Below are positions 5,969 to 6,616 of a DNA stretch of 6,616 bases, piece after piece (within the stretch, counting starts at the first letter, position 1; each line of letters starts with the position of its first letter). Origin of the DNA: Gammaproteobacteria bacterium (lineage in GTDB: Bacteria; Pseudomonadota; Gammaproteobacteria; Xanthomonadales; Xanthomonadaceae); the NCBI GenBank assembly GCA_026398715.1, contig JAPLSI010000081.1, forward strand, positions 1-6,616, read 5' to 3'. A program made the translations under genes and the position numbers. The notes below the pieces were generated by a model. It had not been told where the DNA came from. It worked only from the letters and a program-made list of their open reading frames with translations, and ran no database searches.

Positions 5969-6024
5969 CAAACATTCATTCAGTAGCCCACCGCCCACCC
6001 CGCGGAACAGCCCCCCGTCTTGCA

Positions 6025-6390
6025 TCACCCGCGCAGCAGGATGAAGGGCAGCGCCACCAGACCCAGCAGGAAGACGATGCCCAGCAATGTCAGCACGACG
6101 CGGCCGGGCTCGGCGCGCAGCGTCGTCCAGAACGTCTCCGCGGTGCCGTCACGGACCGCCGCGGCGTATTCGGCCCGCGCGCGGGTGCGGCGCTGCTCCT
6201 GGTAGGCAGCCATCAGGCGATTGGCCTCCACGATGGCGTCATTGTCGGTGACGAAGATGCCGCCCGCGGAAATGCCCCACATGCTTGGGCGGGTTTCGTA
6301 GTAGGCGATGCCGTGCGCGTCGAGCAGCGCGCGCACGTCGTCGGCTTCGTCGTCGGGCACGTTGCGCAGGTTTAGCAGCAGCTTGGACAT
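6025..6390 (-). CDS. DUF6164-like small membrane protein, complete copy (121 aa)
   Basis: The N-terminal 60 residues (NLRNVPDDEADDVRALLDAH, then RPSMWGISAGGIFVTDND) follow the pattern I recall for DUF6164/DUF2007-like proteins: a small alpha/beta domain with a conserved W-G-I-S-x-G-G turn. A basic helix (about 62-80) and one C-terminal membrane span (about 97-118, ending PFILLRG) complete it. The function is unknown; the layout suggests a cytoplasmic sensor-like domain tethered to the inner membrane by its tail. The ATG at 6390 has no Shine-Dalgarno sequence but lies six bases after a perfect TATAAT. The first 32 codons and the promoter are duplicated at 1-119. It converges with the plus-strand pair and diverges from the gene at 6534. 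Confidence 0.85.
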   Translation of the reverse strand: MSKLLLNLRNVPDDEADDVRALLDAHGIAYYETRPSMWGISAGGIFVTDNDAIVEANRLMAAYQEQRRTRARAEYAAAVRDGTAETFWTTLRAEPGRVVLTLLGIVFLLGLVALPFILLRG

Positions 6391-6412
6391 GGCGCGATTA
6401 TAAGGGCCGCTT
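6294..6412. repeat. Long direct repeat, right copy (partner 1-119)
   Basis: This is the same 119-bp unit as at the left edge, offset by 6293 bases, with 116 of 119 positions identical and the first 99 perfect. Beyond 6412 the two flanks are unrelated: here a spacer leads to a divergent gene, there a transposase remnant. Confidence 0.95.
6397..6402 (-). promoter_or_regulatory. -10 box of the complete DUF6164-like gene, leaderless type
   Basis: Minus-strand TATAAT is followed by CGCGCC and ATG, placing the predicted transcription start on the start codon itself. No clear -35 hexamer is seen 16-18 bases upstream. Confidence 0.6.
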
Positions 6413-6533
6413 AAGGGACAGCCGCCCCCTGGGCCCGCAACCGGGCAATCCTGGCCGCCTATTCAGTAGCCAGGCCTGTTTGCTGTGCGTTCTCTGTTAT
6501 CTGCTTTACACACATCGGAGGAGGGGGACGGCC

Positions 6534-6616
6534 ATGGCGTGGAAGAAGGTCGAGAGCTACAGCTACGGGTTCAGGCCCAGCGATAAGAAGTATTGGCTTT
6601 ATTACACCCTCGAGGG
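6534..6616 (+). CDS. N-terminus of an unknown protein, runs off the right edge
   Basis: An ATG at 6534 is preceded by the purine-rich GGAGGAGGGGG (6517-6527), which gives a strong ribosome binding site at 7-12 bases. The 27 visible codons read MAWKKVESYSYGFRPSDKKY and continue with aromatic, strand-like sequence. There is no signal peptide. I do not recognise the family from this much sequence. It diverges from the DUF6164-like gene across 143 bp and has no equivalent beside the left repeat copy. That gap also holds CCTGGC (6450-6455) and GCCAGG (6469-6474), an inverted repeat with a 13-base loop. Confidence 0.6.
   Translation, partial: MAWKKVESYSYGFRPSDKKYWLYYTLE

Larger units (their letters stand above)
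5664..6024. other. 361-bp convergent gap, no gene seen, several inverted repeats
   Basis: No frame here has a plausible start, ribosome binding site and protein-like composition together. The stretch holds a hairpin just past the plus-strand stop (5668-5702), a compact palindrome ATCGCC-AC-GGCGAT (5747-5760), a GGCGG...CCGCC hairpin followed by TTTC (5815-5839) set inside a wider GTCGGTT...AACCGAC pair (5771-5777 and 5843-5849), and a nested pair of stems at 5868-5968. It lies between the 3' ends of two converging genes, so bidirectional termination is the obvious role. A structured RNA or a decayed insertion site is also possible. Confidence 0.5.

Noticed and set aside
6411..6455. Minus-strand tail of 15 codons ending ARLRAQGAAVP and TAA, just upstream of the right gene copy
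   Set aside because: It could be the end of a lost gene, but an in-frame stop lies immediately before it and it is too short to support.
5978..6471. ATTCAGTAGCC repeated at 5978-5988 and 6461-6471, flanking the DUF6164-like gene
   Set aside because: A few 11-base matches are expected by chance in a window of this length, and the flanking bases differ.

Overview
The window is GC-rich bacterial DNA. The base composition, codon use and a small membrane protein that I recall as DUF6164-like point to a gammaproteobacterium of the Xanthomonadaceae/Lysobacteraceae type. This is inference from composition and memory, not a search result. No rRNA, tRNA or CRISPR array was seen.

Layout. The 5' end of the DUF6164-like gene and its promoter occur twice, in the same orientation: at 1-119 (cut by the window edge) and at 6294-6412 (part of a complete gene, 6025-6390 minus). 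The two copies match for the first 99 bases and differ at three positions in the next 20. They bracket about 6.2 kb holding seven genes. Next to the left copy, on the minus strand, is a short broken reading frame that resembles an IS91-family transposase (105 to about 200).

Minus-strand block. Four genes run from 4431 down to 1112 with overlapping stops and starts (GTGA, an 11-base overlap, ATGA), so they form one translationally coupled operon. In order of transcription they are a small secreted low-complexity protein (136 aa), a large secreted protein with a Pro/Glu-rich linker and a CxxxC tail (406 aa), a membrane-anchored propeller-like protein (294 aa), and a membrane-anchored protein with a thioester-domain-like Cys...Gln-x-x-x-Trp pattern (273 aa). 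After a 207-base gap with its own candidate promoter and operator comes a fifth gene for a secreted beta-rich protein (207 aa, 281-904).

Plus-strand block. Two genes diverge from the operon across 182 bp: a 93-aa three-helix membrane protein (4614-4895) and a 253-aa exported propeller-like protein (4902-5663). A 361-bp convergent gap with several inverted repeats follows. At the far right a new plus-strand gene with a strong ribosome binding site begins at 6534 and leaves the window.

How they may work together. All seven genes inside the bracket encode proteins predicted to be in the membrane or beyond it, and none shows a recognisable enzyme motif. The simplest reading is an envelope or surface assembly of unknown function. 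It appears to be an accessory module, with the duplicated flanks and the transposase scar recording how it arrived or how the flanking gene was copied.
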